25,555 nucleotides of DNA from Desulfobacteraceae bacterium 4572_89. GTDB lineage: Bacteria; Desulfobacterota; Desulfobacteria; Desulfobacterales; Desulfobacteraceae. Made by a program: the position numbers and the translations under genes. Below, one piece after another: positions 1 through 7,987 of the stretch (position 1 is the stretch's first letter; the number at the start of each line of letters is the position of its first letter). The stretch covers positions 1-25,555 of the forward strand of contig NBML01000005.1 in assembly GCA_002085465.1 (NCBI GenBank), read 5' to 3'. The notes beneath the pieces were generated by a model. That model saw only the letters and a program-made list of their open reading frames with translations, made no database searches and was not told the origin of the DNA.

Positions 1-23
1 CCAAGTTTCATTTTTTTTGTCAT
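1..23 (-). CDS. 5' end of an unidentified leftward gene (partial)
   Basis: Only the first seven codons are inside the window, reading MTKKMKL, then the gene leaves at base 1. The start is supported by GGAG five bases upstream of the ATG, on the reverse complement of bases 24-32. The lysine-rich start could begin a signal peptide, but too little is present to say more. If real, it is divergent from the acylase gene, and bases 24-135 would hold both promoters. Confidence 0.35.
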
Positions 24-135
24 GGTGTCTCCATAATATTTTATTGACTATCCATTAAACTCCATCATATATATAAAAATATTATTAAATTTTCCAATAT
101 ATTTTTAATCATATTCCCCAAAGAGGAAATCGCAA

Positions 136-2538
136 ATGAAATGGTTTCGTGGAATTCTCATCATAATGATCAGTCTGGCGGTTTTGGTTTTATTCCTGGT
201 TTTCTGTCTGCCTTTTTTAAATGACTTTAAACAAAAAGGAGAGCTCAATATTCCCGGGCTCATGGAGAAAGTCACCATATCCCGGGATGCAAGGGGAATG
301 GCTTATATACATGCGGAGAATTTTGATGATCTTCTCATGGCCCAGGGGTTTGTTACAGCCCAGGACAGGCTTTTTCAGATGCAGTTAACCAGGCTCATGG
401 TTGATGGCAGGATTTGTGAACTTGCAGGGCCCATTGCAAAAAATCTTGATATCCGCATGAAAACAATTGGCCTGCACAGGATGGCAGAAAAACAGGCTGA
501 TATCCTCAATGATGAGACAAAGGGATATTTTCAGAAATATGTGGAGGGAATCAATGCCTTTATTGAACATTGCCCCGATGATATCCATCTGGAGTTCAAA
601 CTTGCCGGAATCAAACCTGAAAAATGGGATGTTACAGACTCCCTGGGTATATTGTATTACATGGGATATTCAACCTCGGCAAATTTAAGCACGGAAATAA
701 CGGCCCAGATGCTTCTGGAAATCCTGGGCTATGAAAAAACTTCCCAGCTCCTGCCGGTGAATATCAATGCGGATGATCCTGAAGATACCGGTAAAATGTC
801 GATGCCTCCCAGAGAGAACCTTTCCATGTCAATAACCGGTATCAAAGATCTGATGGCATATGCTGGCGACAGAAAGCTTCGGGCAGGGAGCAATAACTGG
901 GCAATAGCCCCGGGGCTTTCCTCAACTGGCAGCACGGTTCTTTCAGGAGACCCCCACCTTGATCCCAGGATACTGCCCGGTGTCTGGTATCCTGTGGGCC
1001 TGATAACCCCTGAAATAAGAGCAGTGGGGGTTCATGTCCCAGGTATTCCAGGCATGGCCATTGGCCGTACAGACCATATTGCACTTTCTGCCACAAACAA
1101 TTACGGTGATATGATGGATCTTTACATTGAAACCCTCGATCCTGAAAATCCTGATCACTATCTGGAAGGGAAAAATTCCATCCCCTTTATTCGCATTCAG
1201 GAAACCCTTAAAATAAAAGATAAAGCTGAGCCTGACGGATTCAGACTTGAACCCATAATCATCAGGGCCACCAAAAGGGGGCCTGTTGTTTCCCAGGTAT
1301 TTCCGGATTTAAAAACCAGGAATGTTATTACCCTGCGGTTTGCCCCTGTTGAAACCATGGAATCCAGCATTGGCCTGATGGATATTTTAACTGCTAAAAA
1401 TAATATGGATCTTGTAAAGGCATTAAAGCATATTCCCATGGCATGTCTTAACTGGGTGTTTGCAGATACCCGGGGCAATATAGGTCACCAGGCTTCTGGA
1501 AAAATTCCTGTCCGCTACAATAATGAGGGTACATTTCCCTATAAAGTCAAGGATTCCAGGGACAACTGGCATGGATGGATTCCCCAGGGGGAGATGCCGG
1601 GAACCTTAAATCCTGAAAAAAACTGGATCGGAACATGCAACCATAAAACCATAAAACATGACTATCCCTATTACTATTCCTCATTTTTTGCCCCCTCCTA
1701 CCGCTATGGAAGACTAAAAGAGCTCATGGCCTCATCAGATAAGAAAACCATTGATGATCTATGGATGTATCAAAGGGATACGAAAAATCTCATGGCCGAA
1801 AAAATATCTCCCATTATGGAAAAAGCCCTTCTAAAACATGATGACACCCGAACAATGGGTAAAATCCTTTCCTCCTGGAATTTCAGAGATGACCCTGACC
1901 TTGCCGGTCCTGCTATTTTTCAAACCACCTATAAATTATTTGCCATGCTTGTTTTTGAAGACGATATGGGTAAAGAAAAGGCCATGATCATGCTTAAGAA
2001 CTGGTATTTCTGGCAGGAAAGACTTCAACAGATGGTTTTAAAAGGGGAATCCCCATGGTTTGATGATACCCGGACTCCAGATAAGACTGAAACTCTGGAA
2101 GACCTTTTTTATCTGGCTGGTCTCCAGGCAAAAGAGTTCTTAAGCCCACAATTGGGAGATTCCCCTGAAAAATGGAAATGGGGCAGGGTCCATACCCTTG
2201 AACTTGTAAATCCCATCAGAAGAAATGGGCCAGGCAAAACTATATTGGGTACCGGTCCCATGCCCATGGGCGGATCAGGGGAAACTCTTTACAGGGGGTG
2301 GTATGATTTTGATAAACCTTTCGCAGTCACCCATTGTGCATCCCTTCGCATGGTTGCAGATCTTTCTGACAAGGAAAAAATTATGGCTGTCCTGCCCGGC
2401 GGTATTACGGGAAGAACATTCCACAAGCACCAGAAAGATCAGGTAAATGATTTTATGTCAGGAGAAAAACAATACTGGTGGTTCAGTGATAAAGCCATTG
2501 AAGAACATGAAAAATCAAAACTGATTCTCAGGCCCTGA
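136..2538 (+). CDS. penicillin acylase family protein (Ntn hydrolase precursor)
   Basis: This is an 800-residue member of the penicillin/cephalosporin/acyl-homoserine-lactone acylase family, which cleaves amide bonds after self-processing into two chains. One hydrophobic segment at about residues 5-27, with no obvious cleavage site, suggests a membrane-anchored protein facing the periplasm. The expected small chain comes next (GFVTAQDRLFQM around 71-82). The autocleavage site and nucleophile are in AGSNNWAI, giving Gly251|Ser252. GDPHL and a later TNNYGDMMDLY stretch also fit the family. Length is normal for a precursor. The start has AGAGGA about eight bases upstream. The gene stands alone, so the substrate cannot be inferred; lactone quenching, peptide or antibiotic side-chain hydrolysis are all possible. 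The family call is firm, the substrate unknown. Confidence 0.9.
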   Translation: MKWFRGILIIMISLAVLVLFLVFCLPFLNDFKQKGELNIPGLMEKVTISRDARGMAYIHAENFDDLLMAQGFVTAQDRLFQMQLTRLMVDGRICELAGPIAKNLDIRMKTIGLHRMAEKQADILNDETKGYFQKYVEGINAFIEHCPDDIHLEFKLAGIKPEKWDVTDSLGILYYMGYSTSANLSTEITAQMLLEILGYEKTSQLLPVNINADDPEDTGKMSMPPRENLSMSITGIKDLMAYAGDRKLRAGSNNWAIAPGLSSTGSTVLSGDPHLDPRILPGVWYPVGLITPEIRAVGVHVPGIPGMAIGRTDHIALSATNNYGDMMDLYIETLDPENPDHYLEGKNSIPFIRIQETLKIKDKAEPDGFRLEPIIIRATKRGPVVSQVFPDLKTRNVITLRFAPVETMESSIGLMDILTAKNNMDLVKALKHIPMACLNWVFADTRGNIGHQASGKIPVRYNNEGTFPYKVKDSRDNWHGWIPQGEMPGTLNPEKNWIGTCNHKTIKHDYPYYYSSFFAPSYRYGRLKELMASSDKKTIDDLWMYQRDTKNLMAEKISPIMEKALLKHDDTRTMGKILSSWNFRDDPDLAGPAIFQTTYKLFAMLVFEDDMGKEKAMIMLKNWYFWQERLQQMVLKGESPWFDDTRTPDKTETLEDLFYLAGLQAKEFLSPQLGDSPEKWKWGRVHTLELVNPIRRNGPGKTILGTGPMPMGGSGETLYRGWYDFDKPFAVTHCASLRMVADLSDKEKIMAVLPGGITGRTFHKHQKDQVNDFMSGEKQYWWFSDKAIEEHEKSKLILRP

Positions 2539-2577
2539 GCTGGTTTTTAAAATTTTGTCCCGACCAGAGGATTTTCC

Positions 2578-2607
2578 TTGACGAACAAAGGGTCAGAATA
2601 TTACAAT
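2578..2607 (+). promoter_or_regulatory. candidate sigma-70 promoter for the universal stress protein gene
   Basis: TTGACG at 2578-2583 and TACAAT at 2602-2607 are separated by 18 bases. Both hexamers differ from consensus at one position. It lies about 125 bases upstream of the stress-protein start, in a 193-base gap that is otherwise AT-rich and featureless. Confidence 0.4.
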
Positions 2608-2731
2608 TTAACCCAGTGGTGTTCAAGTTGTCTGTTTTTTTTATACTTATTCTACTTATCTTTGGTTTGTTGATTTTATTTTTCAAAAACGCTGATGCTT
2701 TTTTAAACTATTTTTTAAAAGGAGGCGAATT

Positions 2732-3721
2732 ATGAGAATAGAACCTAAAAAAATCATGTGCGCCCTGGATTTTTCAGATTTTTCCCATCTTATACTTTCC
2801 TATGGCAAAACCTTGGCCCGGGAATTTGATGCCAAACTTTATATATGCAATATAGTATCAGACATGGTGATGCTTTCAAGCCATGGACAGGCCTATATAG
2901 CATCAGACGCCATTGCAGGGGAGCGGTTGGAGAATGCACAGACACTTCTTGAAAATCTGGCCAAGGAACATGGTATTGAAGCCGAAATTATTGTCTCCCC
3001 GGGCCACCCGGCTGATGATATTACCAGAATTGCCCGGGAAAAGAGTATTGATCTTGTTATAGCAGCCACCCATGGGGGCTCAGGCATCAAACGGTTTTTA
3101 ATCGGCTCTGTTACAGATCGCCTGGTCAAAACCATTGATAGCCCCCTTTTGGTGCTTTGTGCCCAAAAAGATCAAGTCAGTTTTAAGGATAATCTTAATG
3201 TTTCCATTAAACGTATATTGGTTGGCTGCGATTTTTCTCCGGGCTCTGAACTTGCCTTTACCTATGCCCTGAGTCTGGCCCAGGAGTTCCAGGGGGAACT
3301 GCACCTGGTCCATGTGATCAAACCGGAAAAACACATTGAAATGACCACATCCAACTATATGAAAATCCAGGGAGGGGATTACCTGGGCTGGAACCGGTCT
3401 GATTTTTTAGACCTCCAGAAAAATGCTGCTGAAGAAGAGTGGGAGAGAAGAAAAAGCCTGTCAGCCAGGTTTGAACGCCAGCTTTCCCAGATGGTGCCCG
3501 AAGAAAGCCGCAGCTGGTGCGATCCAAAGATCACCCTGCTGGAAGGTGAGCCCTATACGGAATTGATCAAATATGCTGAACAAAAAGAAATAGATATGAT
3601 TGTTTTGGGAATCCATGGCCGCAGTTTCCTGGAGAAATTTCTGGTGGGGTCTACCACGGATCGGGTTATCAGTCGTGGCTCCTGTCCTGTTCTGGCGGTG
3701 CGCAGTATCCCTGAACATTAA
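2732..3721 (+). CDS. tandem-domain universal stress protein (UspA family)
   Basis: This 329-residue cytoplasmic protein consists of two UspA domains, about residues 1-148 and 158-325. Domain 1 ends in the ATP-binding signature (THGGSGIKRFLIGSVTDR) followed by SPLLVL. Domain 2 ends in IHGRSFLEKFLVGSTTDR, then CPVLAV. In domain 2 the second glycine of the G-x2-G-x9-GS nucleotide motif is replaced by Phe (GRSF), so only domain 1 keeps the full ATP motif. This asymmetry between the halves is common in tandem Usp proteins. The start is preceded by the strong site AAAAGGAGGCGAATT. The gene is monocistronic, with a possible promoter in the upstream gap. The role is presumably survival under stress or growth arrest; no partner is visible. 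Confidence 0.93.
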   Translation: MRIEPKKIMCALDFSDFSHLILSYGKTLAREFDAKLYICNIVSDMVMLSSHGQAYIASDAIAGERLENAQTLLENLAKEHGIEAEIIVSPGHPADDITRIAREKSIDLVIAATHGGSGIKRFLIGSVTDRLVKTIDSPLLVLCAQKDQVSFKDNLNVSIKRILVGCDFSPGSELAFTYALSLAQEFQGELHLVHVIKPEKHIEMTTSNYMKIQGGDYLGWNRSDFLDLQKNAAEEEWERRKSLSARFERQLSQMVPEESRSWCDPKITLLEGEPYTELIKYAEQKEIDMIVLGIHGRSFLEKFLVGSTTDRVISRGSCPVLAVRSIPEH

Positions 3722-3825
3722 AAAAATCTGTTCTCAATTATCAGGCCAAGGGAGTATTACTGGATTAAAAACTGGGAAGTCATTCTCTTTTTTTTAAAAA
3801 AATGATATTCTCAGGTTCATAGTAT

Positions 3826-3868
3826 AGGCTTTAGCTAACAGCTAATGGCTCGTGCGATAGTGCGCTAA
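3826..3868. repeat. dispersed intergenic repeat, copy 1
   Basis: Two blocks, AGGCTTTAGCTAACAGC (3826-3842) and CTCGTGCGATAGTGCGCTAA (3849-3868), are separated by 6 bases. The same two blocks recur at 6971-7027 with a 20-base spacer. The first block matches 17/17 and the second 19/20. The copy ends about 57 bases before the start of the MetE-like gene. The rest of the 204-base gap (3722-3925) shows no gene. Confidence 0.8.
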
Positions 3869-3925
3869 GTTTATGTTTTTAAAAAGATTTACTATTTATG
3901 AATTATTTTAATAAGATTGAATATA

Positions 3926-4990
3926 ATGACATCATTTAAAGCCAACGCACTTCCCCTTCTCATTGGCAGCCTTCCCATGGATAATCACAGGGCAGCCACA
4001 CAAATGGTTATGGACCATACCCCGGAGATTCCCCTATGGGTTCAATTGCCCAGATTCAGGGAAGAGGGCATGATCAACCAGTTTCTTCCCGGACTTCCCG
4101 GACTCACTGTCCTGAATGATAAACATTTCATAGATACCCAAAAGCCCGGGTTTGATGATGAGTTTCTGGCTTTTTTTGAAGATTACCTTGCCATGTCTGA
4201 ATCTGGAACAGACCTGGATGGAACCAGGTTTGCCTTTACAGATGAAACCGGGAAAGGGTTTGCTGAATTTTTAATTCAGGTTGATGACAATATCGGTCCA
4301 TTTGCGGCTCTCAAGGGTCAGGTCACAGGACCCATTACCTTTTGCACCGGAGTCAAGGACGAGCAGGACAGGGATATTTTTTACAATGACCAACTAAGGG
4401 ATGCAGCCGTTAAAAAACTGGCCCTCAATGCAGGGTGGCAGGCAAAAACATTTGCAAAACGAGGATTTATACCCATTATATTTTTGGATGAACCTGCCCT
4501 GGCCGGATTTGGCACATCTGCCTACATTACCATTTCCAAGGAAGATGTTATTTCATCTTTTGAAGAGATTGTTTTGGAAATTCATGGACAGGGTGGGCTT
4601 GCCGGGGTCCATGTCTGTGCCAACACTGAGTGGGATATGCTCCTGGGTTCCCGCATTGATATCATTAGTTTTGATGCTTTCTCTTTTTTTGATAAATTTA
4701 TTCTCTACCCGGACATGATAAAAACCTATTTAAACAGGGGTGGAATCCTGGCCTTTGGCATTGTTCCCACGGCCAATGCAGAAGAGATTGCCCAGCAGAC
4801 AACCCAGGGCCTTGTGGAAAAATTTGAAGCCCAGGTGGCCCAGCTGGTTGACCTTGGGTTTGATCGGCAGAGGGTCATTGAGCAGGCCTTTATCACCCCC
4901 AGCTGCGGCACTGGATCACTGGATCTTGAATCTGCAAAAAAGGTATTGCAGCTTACAAAAGAAGTTTCTGCTGTTGTTCGGGCAGAATGA
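3926..4990 (+). CDS. stand-alone MetE-core / UROD-like methyltransferase
   Basis: The 354-residue protein resembles only the C-terminal catalytic half of cobalamin-independent methionine synthase (MetE is about 750 residues). Visible hallmarks are FLDEPAL (Asp188-Glu189-Pro190), the zinc motif GVHVCANTEW (His229 and Cys231) and TPSCGTGSL (Cys327), which together give the His-Cys-Cys thiolate site. The folate-binding N-terminal half is absent. Short proteins of this kind may take the methyl group from a methylcorrinoid protein rather than methyl-tetrahydrofolate triglutamate, so the methyl donor here is unknown. An in-frame TTG at 3917 could add three residues; neither start has a good ribosome site. 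The gene faces the transglutaminase-like gene, with 12 bases between the stops. The family is confident, the substrate is inference. Confidence 0.82.
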   Translation: MTSFKANALPLLIGSLPMDNHRAATQMVMDHTPEIPLWVQLPRFREEGMINQFLPGLPGLTVLNDKHFIDTQKPGFDDEFLAFFEDYLAMSESGTDLDGTRFAFTDETGKGFAEFLIQVDDNIGPFAALKGQVTGPITFCTGVKDEQDRDIFYNDQLRDAAVKKLALNAGWQAKTFAKRGFIPIIFLDEPALAGFGTSAYITISKEDVISSFEEIVLEIHGQGGLAGVHVCANTEWDMLLGSRIDIISFDAFSFFDKFILYPDMIKTYLNRGGILAFGIVPTANAEEIAQQTTQGLVEKFEAQVAQLVDLGFDRQRVIEQAFITPSCGTGSLDLESAKKVLQLTKEVSAVVRAE

Positions 4991-5002
4991 TCCGGGCTGG
5001 GT

Positions 5003-5695
5003 TTATGTTCTATTTTCCTTTTTAGCTTCAGCTGAGAAATTCCCGATTTTAAGGTCAGGGGTTTTTCTGTCAAGGATTTCAAAATAACGGGGATAGGCCT
5101 TAAAGGCCTCGGCCATTATAAGCTCCCAGGGCAGGTCGGAAAAGCTTCCATGGTCATCGACATATTCCATGTGTTTATTGCCAAGGGTATCAAAGGGGTG
5201 AAAAATGGAATCATTTTTTCCATCAAACTCCAGTGGGTGTACGTTGAAATTCTGGCAAAGGCTCAGGTTAAAGGCTGGAGTGGCCTTAACCCATTTCTCA
5301 TCAAGGAATATTTCCGTATACCCGTGCCAGACATAAAGATCACTCCCCATCATTTTTTCCAGGCGTTTCGTGGTCAAATGGTTTCTAACATCGGCAAACC
5401 CAAGCCGGGAGGGTATCCCCTGGCTCCTGATACAAGCTGCCAATAGTACGGCTTTTGCAACACAATAGCCCTCTTTTTTTTTAAGTATATGGCTGGCCCT
5501 CATGGTGGATTTTTCAGGATCAATGCTATAGGGATTGTATCGGATTTGATCCCGGACTGCATAATAGATGCTGATGGCCTTGTCTGTGTCACTGGTTAGT
5601 CCCTGGCACAGAAGGGTGGAAAATTCAATGATCTCTGGATGGTCCTTATCAATATAATACGTGGATAAAAGATTTTCTTCCATGGAAGTCGTCAT
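5003..5695 (-). CDS. transglutaminase-like domain protein
   Basis: A 230-residue protein with a transglutaminase/protease-like core. The cysteine motif is KKKEGYCVAKAVLLAA (Cys78) and the histidine motif is YVWHGYTEIFLDEKWVKATP (His124). In typical members the strand after the histidine ends in a W-x-x-x-D-P-T motif that supplies the catalytic Asp. Here it reads KWVKATPAFN, so the third triad residue is not obvious. There is no signal peptide or membrane segment, so it is probably cytoplasmic. The start is supported by AGGAG four bases before ATG. Proteins of this architecture include peptidases and amidases; the substrate cannot be read from the sequence. It is transcribed alone and divergently from the HEAT-like gene. 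Confidence 0.8.
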   Translation of the reverse strand: MTTSMEENLLSTYYIDKDHPEIIEFSTLLCQGLTSDTDKAISIYYAVRDQIRYNPYSIDPEKSTMRASHILKKKEGYCVAKAVLLAACIRSQGIPSRLGFADVRNHLTTKRLEKMMGSDLYVWHGYTEIFLDEKWVKATPAFNLSLCQNFNVHPLEFDGKNDSIFHPFDTLGNKHMEYVDDHGSFSDLPWELIMAEAFKAYPRYFEILDRKTPDLKIGNFSAEAKKENRT

Positions 5696-5787
5696 ATTTC
5701 TCCTGTCATGATTATTATAGTTGGTATTTTTTAATATACTCCAATGTATTGAATGAAATCAATGCATCATTTTTGTATCTAGACACA

Positions 5788-5814
5788 CTATTGTTTCATT
5801 TTTTGAGACAATAG
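5788..5814. promoter_or_regulatory. inverted repeat in a divergent promoter region
   Basis: CTATTGTTTC and GAGACAATAG form ten-base arms around a seven-base AT loop, with a single G-T mismatch. The element lies in the 251-base gap between two divergent genes, so it is placed like an operator rather than a terminator. Its binding protein is unknown. Confidence 0.45.
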
Positions 5815-5870
5815 GACATCTCTGCATTCCATAGGTCACGGGTTCCAGATAATTTATGAATTCTGAGCCC

Positions 5871-5885
5871 TGGCATTGTTTATGC
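5871..5885 (+). promoter_or_regulatory. weak candidate sigma-54 promoter
   Basis: TGGCAT-N5-ATGC keeps the diagnostic GG and GC dinucleotides ten bases apart but differs from TGGCAC-N5-TTGC at two positions. It would start transcription about 50 bases before the HEAT-like gene. A sigma-54 activator is encoded 2 kb downstream, but nothing shows that it acts here. Confidence 0.25.
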
Positions 5886-5946
5886 TTTACTATATCAATG
5901 GATATCCCACTGTAATCATTCAGATCTATTCACGGGCAGGTGAGCA

Positions 5947-6621
5947 ATGACAAAACCATATGGCAGGAAAATCAGGAGAAAAGTAGGTGAAATCCTCAGG
6001 CAGGATACCAGGGCCGAGGCCTTAACACTTCTTGAGCAGATTCCGGATAAACAATTAATAGGGCATCTTTTTTCCCATTTTTATAATAAAGACGAACTGA
6101 TTAAGTTCCGCAGTATTACAGCCATGGGAGAATTAGGGAAGCGCCTTGCTGAAAAACACATGGAAAAGGCAAGGGTGCTGATGCGGCGGATAATGTGGAA
6201 CCTGAATGATGAATCAGGGGGGATTGGCTGGGGATCTCCCGAAGCCATGGGAGAAATTTTAAGTAAAAGTCCGGAACTTGCCCTGGAGTTTAAATCTATT
6301 TTATTTTCCTATCTGGATCCCAGGGGGAATTTCCTGGAGCATGAAGTTCTTCAGCGGGGTGTGCTTTGGGGAATAGGCACCTATATCGGGGCTGGACAAG
6401 TTGAGGTGAGTGAAATGACCAAGGCACTGATTTTCCCATACTTACATTCCTTAGACCCTATCAAGCGGGGGTATGCTGTTCGAGCCCTAATCAATGCCAA
6501 CTATTTTAATAACAGTATTGTGCCGGAGAATATCCTGGGCGATTCTGAAAGCATTGATATTTTTACTGACTGGGAGTTCGTGACAACACCCATATCTGAT
6601 ATGACCATGATACAAAAATAG
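5947..6621 (+). CDS. HEAT-repeat-like protein (resembles the DVU0298 family)
   Basis: A 224-residue soluble, helix-rich protein. Pairs of amphipathic helices recur (FRSITAMGELGKRLAEKH, then GIGWGSPEAMGEILSKSP, then VLQRGVLWGIGTYIGAG, then IKRGYAVRALINANYF), a spacing typical of HEAT/ARM-like scaffolds. No catalytic motif or membrane segment is seen. From memory it resembles a conserved family of sulfate reducers named after Desulfovibrio DVU0298; that is recall, not a search result. The ATG start follows GGCAGGTGAGCA, a moderate ribosome site. A role as a protein-interaction scaffold is a guess. Confidence 0.7.
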   Translation: MTKPYGRKIRRKVGEILRQDTRAEALTLLEQIPDKQLIGHLFSHFYNKDELIKFRSITAMGELGKRLAEKHMEKARVLMRRIMWNLNDESGGIGWGSPEAMGEILSKSPELALEFKSILFSYLDPRGNFLEHEVLQRGVLWGIGTYIGAGQVEVSEMTKALIFPYLHSLDPIKRGYAVRALINANYFNNSIVPENILGDSESIDIFTDWEFVTTPISDMTMIQK

Positions 6622-6657
6622 TAATTACCTGATATTTTTTTATGGAATTTATTGGTT

Positions 6658-6672
6658 TGGCACAAGAGTTGA
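6658..6672 (+). promoter_or_regulatory. weak candidate sigma-54 promoter
   Basis: TGGCAC-N5-TTGA matches the sigma-54 -24 element fully, but the -12 element has GA instead of the normally essential GC. It would start transcription around 6684, just ahead of the small gene at 6706. Confidence 0.22.
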
Positions 6673-6705
6673 ATTGTAACCCTGGCATAAGTTTAATTCA
6701 GCCTT

Positions 6706-6951
6706 ATGTGTAAATTAGAAAAGAGTAGAAACATGCTTAAAAAAAAATGTGATAAAAATGTTGCAAAGACCATTGAACTGGCCCGGGAAATGATCAAGCT
6801 GGCTCAAAAGGGGTATGAACAGCAGGAAGATCCGGGATGCGGTGTGATGTATGGCCTTCTTCTGGATTCAGGCTATAGACTCCTTGATCTTGCACAAAAG
6901 GAAAAACTCGCACATATTCAAAAAGGCTGGTGGGATAATTCAATAGTATAG
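6706..6951 (+). CDS. small helical protein of unknown function
   Basis: An 81-residue reading frame that I do not recognise. It is predicted to be mostly alpha-helical and lysine-rich, with KTIELAREMIKLAQKGYEQQ and YRLLDLAQKEKLAHIQKGWW as amphipathic stretches around a glycine-rich DPGCGVMYG loop. It has no signal peptide or membrane segment. A second in-frame ATG at 6733 (MLKKKCDKN) has AAGAG upstream and may be the true start, giving 72 residues. It sits alone between the HEAT-like gene and the second copy of an intergenic repeat. The regular composition and absence of a competing frame make it likely real. Confidence 0.55.
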   Translation: MCKLEKSRNMLKKKCDKNVAKTIELAREMIKLAQKGYEQQEDPGCGVMYGLLLDSGYRLLDLAQKEKLAHIQKGWWDNSIV

Positions 6952-6970
6952 GAATTAGCATTTAGCCATT

Positions 6971-7027
6971 AGGCTTTAGCTAACAGCCAATTGCTAATGT
7001 CTAAAAACTCGCGCGATAGTGCGCTAA
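6971..7027. repeat. dispersed intergenic repeat, copy 2
   Basis: The blocks AGGCTTTAGCTAACAGC (6971-6987) and CTCGCGCGATAGTGCGCTAA (7008-7027) match those at 3826-3868, here with a 20-base spacer. The second block can pair as GCGC-GATAGT-GCGC. It ends 24 bases before the reverse rubrerythrin start, within its presumed leader. Confidence 0.8.
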
Positions 7028-7051
7028 TTCAATTAATAAGGAGAAGATTTA

Positions 7052-7594
7052 ATGAAGACCTATGTATGTTCAGTTTGCGGCTATTCCCATGAAGGTGACC
7101 AGGCACCTGAAGTATGTCCCCAGTGTGGGGCAGCACAATCAAAATTTTCTGTCCAGGAAGGTGAGCTTGTCTGGGCCGATGCCCATTCAATTGGAGTGGC
7201 CCAGGGAGTTGACAAAGAAATTCTCCAGGGTTTAAGAGATAATTTTCTCGGTGAATGCACTGAAGTGGGAATGTACCTGGCCATGAGCCGTCAGGCTGAC
7301 CGGGAAGGATATCCTGAAGTGGCCGAGGCCTACAAACGGATTGCATTTGAGGAAGCAGAGCACGCGGCAAAATTTGCAGAACTTCTGGGCGAAGTGGTTG
7401 AGCCAGATACCAAGGCCAACCTGACTGCCAGGGTCCTGGCTGAAAATGGTGCCTGCAAAGGGAAAAAAGAGATTGCAGTCAGGGCCAAGGAACTGGGTTA
7501 TGATGCCATCCATGACACAGTCCATGAGATGTGCAAGGATGAAGCCCGTCATGGAATGTCATTCCAGGGCCTGCTCAACCGGTTTTTTAAATAA
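7052..7594 (+). CDS. reverse rubrerythrin (N-terminal rubredoxin-like knuckle plus ferritin-like diiron domain)
   Basis: A 180-residue cytoplasmic peroxide-scavenging protein. Classical rubrerythrin carries its rubredoxin domain at the C-terminus; here it is first, with Cys6, Cys9, Cys22 and Cys25 forming a short iron site. The four-helix diiron domain follows, with carboxylate/histidine motifs in [24 protein letters not shown] (His104) and [12 protein letters not shown] (His167). Proteins of this order act as NADH- or rubredoxin-linked peroxidases in anaerobes. The start has AAGGAG eight bases upstream. A ferredoxin gene follows 20 bases later and a terminator follows that, so the two genes form one transcript. 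This fits oxidative-stress defence. Confidence 0.93.
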   Translation: MKTYVCSVCGYSHEGDQAPEVCPQCGAAQSKFSVQEGELVWADAHSIGVAQGVDKEILQGLRDNFLGECTEVGMYLAMSRQADREGYPEVAEAYKRIAFEEAEHAAKFAELLGEVVEPDTKANLTARVLAENGACKGKKEIAVRAKELGYDAIHDTVHEMCKDEARHGMSFQGLLNRFFK

Positions 7595-7614
7595 AACCAG
7601 GGTTATAATCAGAA

Positions 7615-7800
7615 ATGAAAAAACCAGTCCTTGATATGGCTGGGTGTATACTTTGTGAAGTCTGCGTCGAACTGGCGCCCCATGCGTTTCAGATAAACGA
7701 CGCAGGCTTTGTAGAGGCATTGCCTCTGGATGACTATTCAGATGAGGAAATCCATGAAGCAATAATAAACTGCCCCAAAGATTGTATTACCTGGGAATAA
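7615..7800 (+). CDS. single-cluster [4Fe-4S] ferredoxin
   Basis: A 61-residue ferredoxin. Cys11, Cys14 and Cys17 (GCILCEVC) with Cys53 (NCPKDC) form the ligands of one [4Fe-4S] cluster. A second cluster motif is absent, as in Desulfovibrio-type one-cluster ferredoxins. Cys57 is extra. The protein is acidic, as usual for an electron carrier. It is the last gene of a two-gene unit with reverse rubrerythrin and may supply electrons to it, which is inferred from position only. The ribosome site is weak. Confidence 0.9.
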   Translation: MKKPVLDMAGCILCEVCVELAPHAFQINDAGFVEALPLDDYSDEEIHEAIINCPKDCITWE

Positions 7801-7802
7801 AA

Positions 7803-7830
7803 GGCCGGAGAATCCTCCCCGGTCTTTTTT
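7803..7830 (+). terminator. rho-independent terminator after the ferredoxin gene
   Basis: GGCCGG pairs with CCGGTC (one G-T pair) across a ten-base loop and is followed at once by six T residues. It begins three bases after the ferredoxin stop. Confidence 0.85.
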
Positions 7831-7987
7831 CAGGTCGGTCTCCCAAATTTTTCCTGATAAGCCTCTCAACACTTGATGACAGAGATCTCACCCATTTTAA
7901 AAAAAACATTGCACCTGATACATAAATGTGTCATTTAGGTCTTCAGAATAAATTTTTTGTAACCTGTAGACCCTGGAAATACCTGCA

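Noticed and set aside
4401..4718. Long overlapping frames inside the MetE-like, clpB, nifS and mttB genes
   Set aside because: They are shadows of conserved genes in other frames with no ribosome site, recognisable domain or sensible composition.
3826..7027. CRISPR-like repeats
   Set aside because: The related blocks at 3826 and 6971 are 3 kb apart with genes between them. There is no regular array of spacers and no cas gene.
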